In this document: in pieces, positions 11,376 through 21,356 of the stretch
How the letters are laid out: every line of letters begins with the position of its first letter
Numbering within the stretch: position 1 is the stretch's first letter
Source of the DNA: Anthoceros angustus
Taxonomy: Eukaryota; Streptophyta; Anthocerotopsida; Anthocerotales; Anthocerotaceae
Length of the DNA stretch: 64,000 nucleotides
Direction: 5' to 3'
Assembly: GCA_010909165.1 (NCBI GenBank)
Contig: VJWM01000019.1
Location: 1,635,776-1,699,775 of the forward strand
Notes under the pieces: generated by a model
The model's input: only the letters and a program-made list of their open reading frames with translations
Told to the model about the DNA's origin: nothing
Databases searched by the model: none
Translations under genes and position numbers: made by a program

Positions 11376-11775
11376 AGGCCTTTGTGGCAGATAGCTTGGA
11401 GGAGCCATCCGCGCCTCGCGCCACTAGCTTTCGCAGCCATCCAGGCCTTTGTGGCAGATAGCCTGGAGGAGCCATCTACACCTCACATGCCTGGCTTTCG
11501 CAGCCATCCAGGCCTCGCGCGCCTGGCTTTCGCAGTCATCCAGGCCTTTGTGGCACATAGCCTGCAGCAGCCATCTGGGCCTCGCGCGATTGGCTTTTGC
11601 AGCCATCCAGGCCTTTGTGGCACATAGCCTACAGCAACCATCCGGGCCTCGGGCGACTGGCTTTCGCAGCCATCCAAGCCTTTGTGGCACATAGCCTGCA
11701 GGAGCCATTCGGGCCTCGCGCGACTGGCTTTCGCAGCCATCCAGGCCTTTGTGGCACATAGCCTACAGGAGCCAT
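11376..11775. repeat. 67-bp tandem repeat array, about six units
   Basis: The landmark GGCCTTTGTGGCA recurs near 11,376, 11,443, 11,543, 11,610, 11,677 and 11,744, giving a 67-bp period with one enlarged 100-bp unit carrying a partial internal duplication. Units share GAGCCATC, GGCCTCGCG and GGCTTTCGCAGCCATCCAGG. The array is in the loop of the fold-back element. Long ORFs on both strands here are a by-product of the repeat. Confidence 0.85.
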
Positions 11776-11966
11776 CCATGTGCGGTACAAGCAAACCCTA
11801 AACATGAGTATGTGTGTTTGACAAAAACCCTAAATGGCAGAAAGAAAAGTAGATGACGAGATCGGAATACGAGGGGGCAAGTTGAGAGACAAAAAAACTT
11901 TGTGGTGCAAGGGGGCAAGTTGCGAGACAAAAAAAACTTTGTGGCGCCTACGGCCCATAGTGCGTT

Positions 11967-12058
11967 GATGTGGCCCGTATGTGATGAAGGAATCTTGAAG
12001 ATACCTGGGCATGATGTGGCCCGTATGTGATGAAGGAATCTTGAAGATGCCTGGGCAT
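11967..12058. repeat. 46-bp direct repeat, two copies, followed by a short inverted repeat
   Basis: GATGTGGCCCGTATGTGATG starts at 11,967 and again at 12,013 with near identity over 46 bp. The second copy is followed by CATCTTCAAGATTAATACT, which is partly complementary to the end of the repeat (CTTGAAGATG), so the right edge can form a small hairpin. Just upstream (about 11,873-11,945) a second short duplication contains GGGGGCAAGTTG and ACTTTGTGG. Confidence 0.75.
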
Positions 12059-13184
12059 CTTCAAGATTAATACTGGAGAAAAAAAACTTGTCACAGAGAC
12101 CCTGCCTCGTGACGAGATCGGTATTCCATACAAAGGCCAGGTGCGTTCCAACACCTAATCGAGGAAAAGTAAAAACCACACCGTTTTTTTGTTTCATCTC
12201 TATCGTTACCAATATTTATGGAATACCGATCTGGTCATGCGGCATCTACATTTTTTTAGGGTTGTGGACAGAAAGAAATATTCCCGCCGCATACGGCGGA
12301 ACTATTTCCGTATGTCACGCATGACCACATCGGTTGGGGCTGTGGCCACCCGGTGTACCGATGTCGTCAACCTACCCCATGATGCACACAAAGCTTTCAC
12401 GATACTTAGAAACTTTTCTTCTCTTGGGTTTAGGGTTGTGTTTAGGCAACTTTTCTTCTCTTGGGTTTAGGGTTGTGTTTAGGGTCATTTGCATTGCCGC
12501 GCCATTGCAGCACTGGGCGCCGTACATGAGCGGTTGCATTTGCGCTGCGCTTACCGTTTGCAATTGCATTTGCACTACACTCATCGTTTGTGTTTGCGGC
12601 GCGGTTGAGTGCGTTTGCCCTTATGTGCAAGGTTGCAATGTTTGGCACTGGCTGCATATGGGGCTGTAACGTTTCCTAGGCCTGTTCCCTATGGGGGTGC
12701 AGTATGTGTGCCTTGGCTGCCTGTTTAACATATATGCGTGGTGATCGGAACCCTAAAACCCTAAACATGTGCATGATACAATCGGAACACCAAGCTATCA
12801 TCGTATCCTAGAAAGTTTTTACCCCGCGTATGAACCTACAGAAGCTGATGTGGTACGTATTATATGTATATTGTATGCAAGTATCTGAAAGATGCCGTAG
12901 CATATTTCTGTAGCGTACATCCAAAAAAACAGTCACACGCACACGATGCCGAGTGACCAGATCGCTATTCCATAGCCGTGACGGTGCTACGAAAAGTGTT
13001 TTGTTTTTTTGGCTTATGCAGAAATTTATAATGGTAAAGGTTTTATTGGATCTTCGGCTTCTTGTTTATCCACGATTGTGTAGCACCGAAGACTAGGTCT
13101 GTGCATTTAACAGCTTTGCCCGTAACGGGGGTCTACGCTGGTCGGGACTGGGGTGAAGAAGCAATCAGTCTTGTGGCGATGGTG

Positions 13185-15049
13185 ATGGACTCGCTCTTTG
13201 CGGGCCTCCCGCCCCCGTCGGGTCCGCAGGAAACCCCGGCAGAGCCTTTGGAGTCCTCATCGTCCGTTGTATCCAATGTGACGCATATCGAGCCCGTGCC
13301 TGCGGTGAAATCGGCCTTAGCAGCTTCTGGGAGCAAACGAGGTGCCAAGGATGTGGAGCTAGAAGGTGGTTTCTAGGTCGTCGTCTTCTCTCTGTTCCTG
13401 TTATTTTGTCTTGTGTCTGGAGTAAGAATGGAGAACCTTGGTAATCGCAGGTGAAAAAAGGGTTCGGTTCAGGACCACCGTTGACGCCAGCGCAGAGCAG
13501 GTTTTAAGTGCCATGCACAAAATTGCTGTACATATCAGTAATCCTTCCAAGTTCAACAAGGCTTCAAAGCTGGCTGTGCAACTGCTGGAGGGAGGCAGCG
13601 TAACGAGTGAATCAGCGGAGCCTTTTTTTGGCATTCTGAAGGCGGCCATGGCGCCGCCCTCTCGAGCAACAGAGGCCTCTACCCGGGCAGATTACCTGGC
13701 TCTGTTCGAAGCTGTCCAAGAGCAGCTTGAGGTGAGCTTATGGACTTACTTCCTCTTAATTTCTTACCTGGTTGCCAGTTCCTTTTGCTCGTTCAGAGCG
13801 TTTTTCTTTGGTGTCCGTTGTCTGACTTGACGTGGATGGTTTCAGTGCTTCAGTGCTTCTCAGCAAGCCCAAGTGGACGTGTGGCTTATCTGGGTACAGG
13901 TGGGCAACGATTTGAAAACCGACGATTCTTTCGTGGTAATAATCCTATGGCCTCCACTTGTTTATGCACCTGTATTTATTGACTTGTTGCGTGGTCCAGC
14001 TCAGTACGTTGTGTTGGTGGGGCTTGGATGGTGGGTTTGGCTTTGTATCGCCGGTCAAGGATGCATCTCTAACACCTCAGATAGTCTTGTTTGCATCCTA
14101 GTCCAGCATGGGACTGAACGACAATTATAAGGTGCCATGGCTTCCATGGATGGTCCATTTGGTGAGGGCTTGCTTGACTAGCTCCATCACTGGATTGGCA
14201 GCTCGGGGCCAACTTTGTGTGTAAGTCTGAAGTCCTCTCTGTTTGTAAATGTATTATGGACATATCCACACAGCTCTTTCAGAGTTGGGTGCTGAAAGTG
14301 GACTGTTCGTTGGGTGTTTGCCTGTGGTGTTTTTGCGAAGGAGCCATGCTTCTTCTGATGTCACAGATGTGATGTGTTGCAGTTCTCGAAAGCAGCTGGA
14401 CGTTTGAGGCAGGCTATTGATGCACTCCCAGATGCAACAGAGGAGGACTTGGAGGTCACCAGTGTTCCTGACACGAAGGCACCTCCAACTTGCAGTGATG
14501 TAGAAGTTCCAGAGGGGGCCACTGGGGAAGCTGATCCATTCGGCTTGAATGCTTTTCTGCCAAAACTATCGAAGAAAGAGGAAAGGTTGAAGAGGAAGAA
14601 GGATGAAGAAGCTGCAGCAAGGAAGGCTTCTGAGGATGCCGGAAGACTACTAGGAGAACGCAGGGAAGCGTTACTAGGTTGCTTGAAGGTTGCTGCCGAC
14701 CGTTACAAATTGCCATGGTAGGACCTTGACTGCTTGCTTCAGGTGGTTCTGTTTTGCGTAGCAAATGACCCTGACTCCTGTTACTCTTTTCAGGGCTCAA
14801 ACGATTATCGACATCACAGTAAAGCACGCCAATGACAATCTTGTGAAGTTCACATCCTCTCAGAGAGCAATTGTTGAGGCGCTGTGGTCATCTGTCCGTG
14901 ACCAGCAGACGCGTCGAAGGCAAGGGAAGGTTGCCTCGGATATAACGCCCTTCGAAAGGCTTCAGGCAAAGTATGCTGTAGAAAAAATCAGCATTCGTAA
15001 GGCAGTTGGATCAGGTGGAGGGCGCTCTGCCGAGCAATGGCTTGGTTGA
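13185..15049 (+). CDS. Conserved-looking multi-exon gene of unrecognised family, about 380 aa
   Basis: Exons 13,185-13,365, 13,451-13,731, 13,846-13,935, 14,383-14,717 and 14,794-15,049 join in phase to 380 aa. ATG at 13,185 (MDSLFAGLPPPSG) is preferred to one two codons upstream. The N-terminal third is Pro/Ser/Glu-rich. It is followed by a predicted helical domain (SAMHKIAVHISNPSKFNKAS, then FFGILKAAM and FSASQQAQVDVWLIW), an acidic linker, a Lys/Glu-rich charged helix (KKEERLKRKKDEEAA) likely to be a coiled coil, and a C-terminal basic tail with RRRQGK. No catalytic motif or transmembrane segment is visible, and I do not recognise it. The tidy splice pattern argues for a real gene. Its 3' end is duplicated at 4,284-4,785. 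Confidence 0.75.
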
Positions 15050-15685
15050 GGTAGGCGTGTACAACAAAATAGACAACTTTCTACAATTGTTTTTGTATAA
15101 TTAAAAAAAAATGGTTATTCTAGAAGGATGACTGCTGGAAGTGGAAACTCCAAAATAAGAGGTGCTGCTATCGTCCGACGACACAGACGAACCAGAAGAT
15201 ATCGGCAACGACATGCCATCTCACAGATCCCTGTGAACCAGGGAGCCATTGCTCTCTCCCAAGATTCTGTAGCGTCTTCATCCAACAAAGGTGCTTGAGT
15301 TACAGATGCCGAAGCGCAGTTCAATACGTTTGGCACGGCTAGTTCTATAAGAACAGAAACATGGCTTCGCACAGAAAAGTTTCCAAGCAAATGGAAGACC
15401 TCATTGTCATTGCCCAACCCAAATTATGTCCTACATCCCTGTGTTGAATGAAGGTCTGCGTTGCTCAATCGCAACAGCAGAGCAGACTTCGCTGTACCGC
15501 TCCTGCCAGGACGCTCTTGCCGCGGTGGATGAGTTGGTCCTAAGGCGTGATGAGGCAAAATGCTCATATTGGAGCTGCTGGATCTGGTGAACTGCGTTCA
15601 AAGTCCAAACAACCTAGCCCCAGCTTGTTCCTCACAGACAAGTGACATGCGCCACGGCATGCTGGCATGGACAATCTAATCTGAT
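15050..15685. other. Convergent 3' flank, source of the duplicated segment at 4.3-4.8 kb
   Basis: About 420 bp of this flank (to 15,472) is repeated at 4,300-4,785. I see no open gene; the minus-strand ORF 15,115-15,417 has no family signature and its counterpart in the other copy is frameshifted, so it is unlikely to be coding. Confidence 0.5.
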
Positions 15686-16178
15686 TCACAGGAACTTGCG
15701 GGGAGGCTTTCCACCTGACTCGTCCTGCATTCTCTGCAAACAAAACAGACAGCAATTGACGTGTGTCACAGATTTGTTGCTCACTTGCTCCACTCAGCTA
15801 AAATCCTGTCAAATACGATACCCTGACAATGCAAAAACCCTCGTTTGCCATAGAAGACATCTAATTCCCCAGACATACACCAAACCTAAATCACAAATGC
15901 AGAGCCAACGCATCGGATGCAGCGGTCATGCGACAAGAGGAAGGACAGGCCTGCCTGACACTCACAAACTTCATGTAACAAGAAGAATGAAAGGATTTCC
16001 TGACACTTACGAACTCTTTCTTGATGGCCTGGTGCACCACCACGGGAACCAGCAGCCCGAAGGTGAAGACAATGGCGAGATTGCGCCGCGTGAAGCGGAA
16101 GGTCTTCTCAAGGTTCTCCCTGGACGCGGCCCATTCCTCTATGTATCTGTTCTTGTGCACATCCATGCCCCCCGCCAT
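15686..16178 (-). CDS. NADH dehydrogenase (complex I) NDUFB4/B15-like subunit
   Basis: Two minus-strand exons, 16,178-16,011 and 15,733-15,686, give a 71-aa protein. It has the plant form of this accessory subunit of mitochondrial complex I: start MAGGMDVHKNRYIEEW, then ASRENLEKTFRFTRRN, a single hydrophobic segment (LAIVFTFGLLVPVVVHQAI) and a short hydrophilic tail ending MQDESGGKPPRKFL. The family is a single-pass inner-membrane protein of the complex I membrane arm. Length and layout match plant homologues as I remember them. The donor is GTAAGT and the acceptor TTGCAG. The gene is divergent from FPG and convergent with the unrecognised gene at 13-15 kb. Confidence 0.9.
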
Positions 16179-16714
16179 CGCTGCCTCTGCTGATCTTCAC
16201 CAGGCAATGTCGCTGCCACTCGTTCGCTCTCACCTTGCGTAGCCTTTACTCCGTGCTGCGTTCACATTGGTGTAAAACCTAACTTGGAATGGGAAGTAAA
16301 ATCGGTCGGCGGCGTCAGCGACGTGGAAAAGGAACACCTGGTGCACGTCAGCCGTATCTCTCGTTTACCCGCCATTTTCGTCGCGATGTCGCTCTAGTCG
16401 GCATGCTGCTCTCCTTCTCCTCCTGAGACCAGCTCGTCGACCTGCGGTTTGGTGAAGTTCTATCCTTGCTGTGAGAATTGAGGCTGCAGCCTGGAGCCTG
16501 ATGATGTTGGACTGAGCTAGTGGATGTCTCTTTGCTGAAGCTGCATCCCGTTATGAGCTAGCTGATTGTTCTGTTGTGAAGTGGTGATTATTTGCGTCGG
16601 TCGGCGGTGTGGGTACAAGTTGTTTGAGGCAATTGCAAGTTGTTTGTGTTGAGGGGACCTGTATTGGTGTGTGTCAGGGGAACGTTCCTGTCGTGGTTCT
16701 AGCTGAGGTAATCA
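16179..16714. promoter_or_regulatory. Divergent promoter region of the NDUFB4-like gene and FPG
   Basis: 536 bp lies between the two start codons, with no recognisable gene. The short frame at 16,609-16,812 overlaps the FPG start in another frame and is discounted. Confidence 0.5.
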
Positions 16715-19144
16715 ATGCCAGAGCTTCCAGAAGTAGAGGCTGCTCGTCGGGTACTGGAGGAGCATGCCAAGGGGAAATTGATTGTGAGGGCCGTCGTAGC
16801 CGAGGATTCTAAGGTTATTACCGGAGTTGAGCCTCTTCAGCTTCAACAGAGCCTTACAGGAAAGAGAATTCAAAATGTCAATCGCAAAGGCAAGAATATG
16901 TGGCTTGAACTAGATGAGCGGCCATGGCCCACTTTTCAATTTGGTAAGTCCTTTGAGGTTGCAATGTGCATTGATATCGTTCCGATTCTCGGCAGTAAGT
17001 TGTGTGCAGTCTTTATTTGCACCCACCACCCAACTTCGCTTGCAGGTATGGCCGGGGCAATCCACGTCAAAGGAGGGCAGACGGTTAAGTACAAGAGGTA
17101 TTGTTCGTTATTGTTTAGAGGTGACATGCAGGTATGCTTGGAGTTTGAGGACGGCCTTAGAGGTCTTGGGAAGAAGTCTGAGTTTCATTTTTTTCAAATC
17201 GGGCTCTGTGGAGCAGGGCTGTTACTGCCGACGATGATGAATGGCCTCCAAAGTATTCCAAGGTTCTTGCGGAGGTATGACCGCAAGTTAAGTTTCATGT
17301 GTGCCTATTGGCCCCCTGATGCCTGTGCCGTTGCATTATGTTACTTGGTTCTTGTTTGTTCTGCAGCTGGAGGACGGACAGGAGTTCTCATTTTCTGATG
17401 TCCGACGCTTTGCTCGAATTCGGCTTGTTGAGGACGTGAGAAAAGCAGCTTTTTGCGTACGGAACATTATAAGCAGACATATTTGGTGATGCTAGGCATT
17501 GAGCATGTGTCATCATGTCTTCTGTGCAGCCTAAAACATCTCCTCCCATCTCAGAGCTGGGTCCAGATGCATATTTGGAGCTTCCTAGTGAGGAAGAATT
17601 TCTGACGATGTTAAGAGCAAAGAAAGGTTCTATTAAGGCTTTGCTGCTGGACCAGGTTGGTTGCTAGAGCGTGTTGTGTGGTTGGCTGCTTGGAAATGGA
17701 CAGCACTCGGTTCTGCACCTGCTAATTATCTTCGGATGCTGTGATGATGCTTTGTTGGTGCAGAGTTTTCTGTCCGGCATAGGCAACTGGGTGGCGGATG
17801 AAGCCCTCTACCAGGTACTCGTATGGAAATTTAGTTCAATGTCTTTACTTCGAATGCAAGTCCTAGGGCGCTTAATGGCTGGGTTCAGGCTGTCCTCAGT
17901 GTTGAGGTGGTGTGAGTGTGTGTTGCAGGCCAAAATCCATCCAGAGCAGGTAGCATCAAGTCTTTCAGATGAGCAGAGTTCCATCCTCAGGGATGCCATT
18001 AAAAAGGTAGGGAAGGCTCAAGACACGTTTCTACTTTGAGCATGAATCTTGTGCTGGTGGATCTTGCTCACGTGTAGCTTGAAGGTCTGATCGTGTAGGT
18101 TTTGGAATTGGCGGTACACGTTAACGCTGATAGTGCGCAATTTCCCTCTGATTGGATATTCCATAACCGCTGGGGCAAGAAACCTGGCAGTGTCAATGGT
18201 GAGAGCCTCCATTGTTCAGCTTTCTTCTGGACTGTGTGACAGTTAGCCTGCACATTTGCGTGCCAGGTACTTGAAATAGCTATTGAAGCTGGAGCAGACA
18301 GCAGCCGGTATCCTGACGACTGGATTTTCCACATCCGGGACAAGAAGGCAGCCAAGGCCTCTGGTGAGGATCTAAGGCATGGCCGTTTGTCATTCACAAC
18401 TTGTGAATAATACATGGCGGAAGCTGCCAGGGCAAGGGACCGTTGGGTGTCAAGATTGTGGTCAAGCTCCAAGAAAGCGGTTATTGCTTGGAGCTGAGCA
18501 CATTATTGCAGCTATCCAGAAACTGATGGCCTTGATTTTGATGGTTGCTGTGGCAAATCTTCGTCTCATCAGTTCACGTGTTTGCTGCAGGTAAGAAAAT
18601 CGACTTCATTAAAGTTGGTGGCCGGGTAAGGTCCATCTGCTAGCTAGGTTCACGATGTTTAGTTTGATTGTATGAGATCTGTTGTTTATCTTTTGCTGCC
18701 AATTTTTTGCAGACATCAGCGTATGTCCCAGAGTTGCAGAAGCTCACTGGACCATTAGAAGTTGAGAAGCCTCCTCGCAAGAGAGCTTCATCCCGAAAAA
18801 GCGATGATCAGTCAGAGAGCGAGGACAATTCAGGAAAAGCTCAACCAAAAGGGGGCAAGAAAAGAAGGGCCAAGAAAAAGGAGGCAGAGATGGAGTCTTC
18901 AGATGAGGACAATGAGGAAGACCAGGAAGAAGATGAGGAAGACTCGGCTGCCGTGACTGCAGGAACCAGGAAAGGTCGATCAAGGTCTGCCAAGAAGGAA
19001 GACACTTCAGACGAGCCATTGAAAAGGGGCAGGGCTACAAAAGCCAAGCCAATTGCTACTGGGCAGCAGAAGGCACCAGTGACAGAGAAGGTGGGAACTA
19101 GAAGTCAATCTGTAGCAGTGTCCAGAAAGTCCAAGAGGAAATAA
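16715..19144 (+). CDS. FPG: Formamidopyrimidine-DNA glycosylase (FPG/MutM-type), with alternative exons
   Basis: Exons: 16,715-16,943, 17,046-17,097, 17,217-17,274, 17,367-17,435, 17,530-17,655, 17,764-17,814, 17,929-18,006, then either 18,099-18,198 or 18,267-18,363, then 18,591-18,625 and 18,713-19,144 (409 or 408 aa). The protein starts MPELPEVEAARR; after Met removal Pro2 is the Schiff-base nucleophile and Glu3 is conserved. Lys in NRKGKNMWLEL, the helix-two-turn-helix region (LLLDQSFLSGIGNWVADEAL) and GKKIDFIKVGGRTSAYVPEL follow. As in other plant FPGs no C-terminal zinc finger is seen; instead there is a tail of about 130 residues with alternating acidic and Lys/Arg-rich blocks. It excises oxidised purines such as FapyG and 8-oxoG in base-excision repair. 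The 3' end was copied to 3.4-4.3 kb. Confidence 0.95.
18099..18363 (+). other. Tandemly duplicated, apparently mutually exclusive FPG exons
   Basis: Exon 8a (18,099-18,198, 100 nt) encodes VLELAVHVNADSAQFPSDWI and exon 8b (18,267-18,363, 97 nt) encodes VLEIAIEAGADSSRYPDDWI at the same place in the protein; both continue with a IFH(N/I)R(W/D) motif. Each has its own AG acceptor and GTGAG donor, both start in phase 0 and both end in phase 1. Splicing 8a directly to 8b would place TGA as the third codon of 8b, so only one of them can be included in a productive mRNA. Confidence 0.85.
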
Positions 19145-19145
19145 A

Positions 19146-19753
19146 ATGGGATTGAAGGTTAACTTAAGCAGAGTGCTAAAGTTGATCGCCATTTTGTGGG
19201 ATTGTTTGCATGCTTTGCCTCTCAATTATGCTGGCGGCACCTGCATTCTGCAAGCCCCAGTGAGGCCTCCCATGTTTTGCAAGGTCAGTGGAATTGCTGT
19301 CTGGTTTTCAAAACTGTGTGTGGTCACCAGTCGTAGGTCGCGTATTTTTTCTTGTAAAATTGTTAACAATGTTTTGATATGCAGGAACCCGTGCTTGGAG
19401 GTGCAAGAGCCAGTGCCCTGCAGCATTCCATGCCTTCGAGATCTGCATCTGTAGTTCGAGGATACAGAACGGCTTGCAATCCGAGAAATACCTCCTCTCC
19501 AGTCTGGTCTCGTCAATTCAGCAGTTTACAAGCGTTGGGTGCCTACGGATATGTTCAGGAGATAAGTCCTGCTGCTGCATTTCCCAACACAACAAGCTGC
19601 GTTCAGAGGAGATGGGGAACCTGTTCCATCCGCGAACTTGAAGAGGAGAGAGTACTCGGCAAAGCCAAACTCCACGTGCATCAGGTCCGTAGCCTAACGG
19701 TGGGTTTGCGGGTTTGCATGTCGCTTCTGAGGAGGCCTGCTTGTCTGGTTTGA
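19146..19753 (+). CDS. Putative short gene or spliced FPG 3' extension, unknown function
   Basis: ATG at 19,146 lies immediately after the FPG stop. A frame to a GTCAGT donor at about 19,282 can be joined in phase to an exon after TATGCAG (about 19,385), which is open to 19,753 and has an Arg/Ser-rich stretch (SSPVWSRQFSSLQALGAYGY). I do not recognise it. The second part also exists in the chimeric copy at about 3,910-4,177. It may be untranslated FPG 3' sequence. AATAAA occurs near 19,863. Confidence 0.25.
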
Positions 19754-19923
19754 TCTTCTCAGCAGCAGCTTGGAGACCTTCAAGTAGCACTCCACTTTTT
19801 GTAGAGAAATCGCAAGACATGAGAGTTCAGTTCTCGAACATCGGCAATATTTTTGTTTTTCGGGAATAAAATGTAAGACCCACTTTCGGGGTTTCAGTTA
19901 GCAGTTGTTAGTCAGGAAACCTT

Positions 19924-21060
19924 TCAAGAGCGGGGCTTTGCGGTCCAGCCAAGCTGCTGCCGCAAGATGAAAGCAAGCGAGGCAAGGCCTGCTGCAAGAT
20001 AAGGAAAGATGGAAACTGCAGCCACAAAAGACGCCACTGTGGCCAAAGCCCTTACAGGATGCTCCCTCAACACAATCCCAACCCCTAGCTGTAGGGGCAG
20101 CGTAATTAAACCTCCGGCGCAAACCCCTGCAAAATATCGTTCAGGAGCAATTCCGGCCGCACCAGCCAGGAACGATGTTGGATTGCGAACTCCGAGCGAG
20201 AAGCGTTCCACAAATCCGATCAAATTGCCGTACCGCTGCACCGAGGCCATCACCTTCTCCACCTGCTCCTTGCTCACGCCAATCTTGTCCCGGATCCTGC
20301 CTCCCGACCTGGCCGCCAGCCTGCCTGCGTAGAACGGCACCATGTCACTGATGCACACTCCCCAGTACACCCAGAGCACCGTGGACGTGATGTAGCCCGC
20401 ATTCTCCGACAGAGATCTGAGCAGAGCGTCCCGGGATCCCTCCAGCGCCAGGCTCCGCCCGAGCGCGGTGCCGACCCAGACGTTGAGCGCCTCCTCGCTC
20501 ACGAAGAGCCCGAATCCGGCAGCCATGAGCAAGCAGAAGTAGATCCAGCCTGGAGTGCGCTGTCCGAGGTCCAGCTTCCTGCCGAAGAACTCCCACGTGA
20601 TATGCACCGGAGCCTGCACCTCCGCGGCAGCAGTAGCAGCAGCAGCAGGTGCTGCAGAGCCGATTCCCTCCACGCCAGCAAACATCCCCCTGCCTAAGGC
20701 CACCATGACCACCAGTCCCGTAGCTACCAAAGCCCCGACCAGCAGCCAGAGCCGCGGCCTTCCCCGCCCCGGTTTGCCTCCCCTCTCCTCCTCCTCCTCG
20801 TCGCCGCTAGTAGAAGCGCCATAGCCGTTTTCCGCATCGAGCGCCCCGTCAGATTGGTTCTCGGACCATCTCACCCTCCGCCTGCAGCTGCCAGTAGACG
20901 CGGAACGTGAAGGTGGTGCCACAGTGAGAGATCCCGGCCGCAATCCCGGCAAGCAAATATAGGCGCGCTTGGCTGTCGGCCTGGCCGCTGGAAGCCGCGG
21001 CGCAGCGTCATCTGCACAGAAACGTGAGATGCTGCACGGCGAAGCTCCCGCGAGCGCCAT
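19924..21060 (-). CDS. DedA / VTT-domain (SNARE-associated type) membrane protein, probably plastid-targeted
   Basis: A single-exon minus-strand gene of 378 aa from ATG at 21,060; an upstream GTG extension is not needed. Residues 1-80 are Ser/Arg-rich and acidic-linker-like, consistent with a chloroplast transit peptide. Then come hydrophobic segments (LWLLVGALVATGLVVMVAL; WIYFCLLMAAGFGLFV; VLWVYWGVCISDMVPFYAG) and the VTT/DedA signature region GFVERFSLGVRNPTSFLAGA followed by AGIAPERYFAG, and two more C-terminal hydrophobic helices. DedA-family proteins act as membrane transporters or lipid scramblases; the substrate of this one cannot be read from sequence. It is divergent from HOP2, 296 bp apart, and convergent with FPG. 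Confidence 0.82.
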   Translation of the reverse strand: MALAGASPCSISRFCADDAAPRLPAARPTAKRAYICLPGLRPGSLTVAPPSRSASTGSCRRRVRWSENQSDGALDAENGYGASTSGDEEEEERGGKPGRGRPRLWLLVGALVATGLVVMVALGRGMFAGVEGIGSAAPAAAATAAAEVQAPVHITWEFFGRKLDLGQRTPGWIYFCLLMAAGFGLFVSEEALNVWVGTALGRSLALEGSRDALLRSLSENAGYITSTVLWVYWGVCISDMVPFYAGRLAARSGGRIRDKIGVSKEQVEKVMASVQRYGNLIGFVERFSLGVRNPTSFLAGAAGIAPERYFAGVCAGGLITLPLQLGVGIVLREHPVRALATVASFVAAVSIFPYLAAGLASLAFILRQQLGWTAKPRS

Positions 21061-21356
21061 AGCCGGAAGAGGGAGCTTCGCTTGGTGAACGGCCACACAA
21101 CAAACATGCCCGGTCGGCACGGTTTCCGTCCATTCAAATCTAAAACCACACTGGAAGCCGGATTAACGCTGTTTTGGCGGGAAATTGCCGCCATTGTTGT
21201 GTGACTAGCGGCGTCATGTGCGGTTTGCGCTCATCGTCGGATGGTGGATTCTGTGGCAAGGAGGAAGGTGATTCAATTTGAGCGAGCTCCTGCAAGAGGC
21301 CAAGGCTGAGGAGGCGGCAGGATCCCTGATGCCTCGGAGTCGGATCTGTTCGGAGG
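21061..21356. promoter_or_regulatory. Compact divergent promoter region of the DedA-like gene and HOP2
   Basis: Only 296 bp separates a putative plastid-protein gene from a meiotic gene, the tightest of the four divergent pairs in this window. Confidence 0.5.

Larger units (their letters stand above)
10298..12977. mobile_element. Large fold-back element: two arms of about 800 bp in inverted orientation
   Basis: The left arm (about 10,299-11,110) is an imperfect reverse complement of the right arm (about 12,190-12,976). Matching landmarks are ATGGAATACCGATATGGTCA at the left end against TGACCAGATCGCTATTCCAT at the right, the GTCACACGCACACGATGCC block, a stretch rich in GCAAACGCA/TGCGTTTGC, and TTTAGGGTTTTAGGG against its complement. 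The arms flank a loop of about 1.1 kb with tandem repeats. No transposase ORF is seen, so it would be a non-autonomous DNA element or a structural inverted duplication. I could not define a clear target-site duplication. Confidence 0.8.

Noticed and set aside
11376-11775. CRISPR array
   Set aside because: Units are contiguous 67-bp repeats without unique spacers, in a eukaryotic nuclear context, so this is a tandem repeat.
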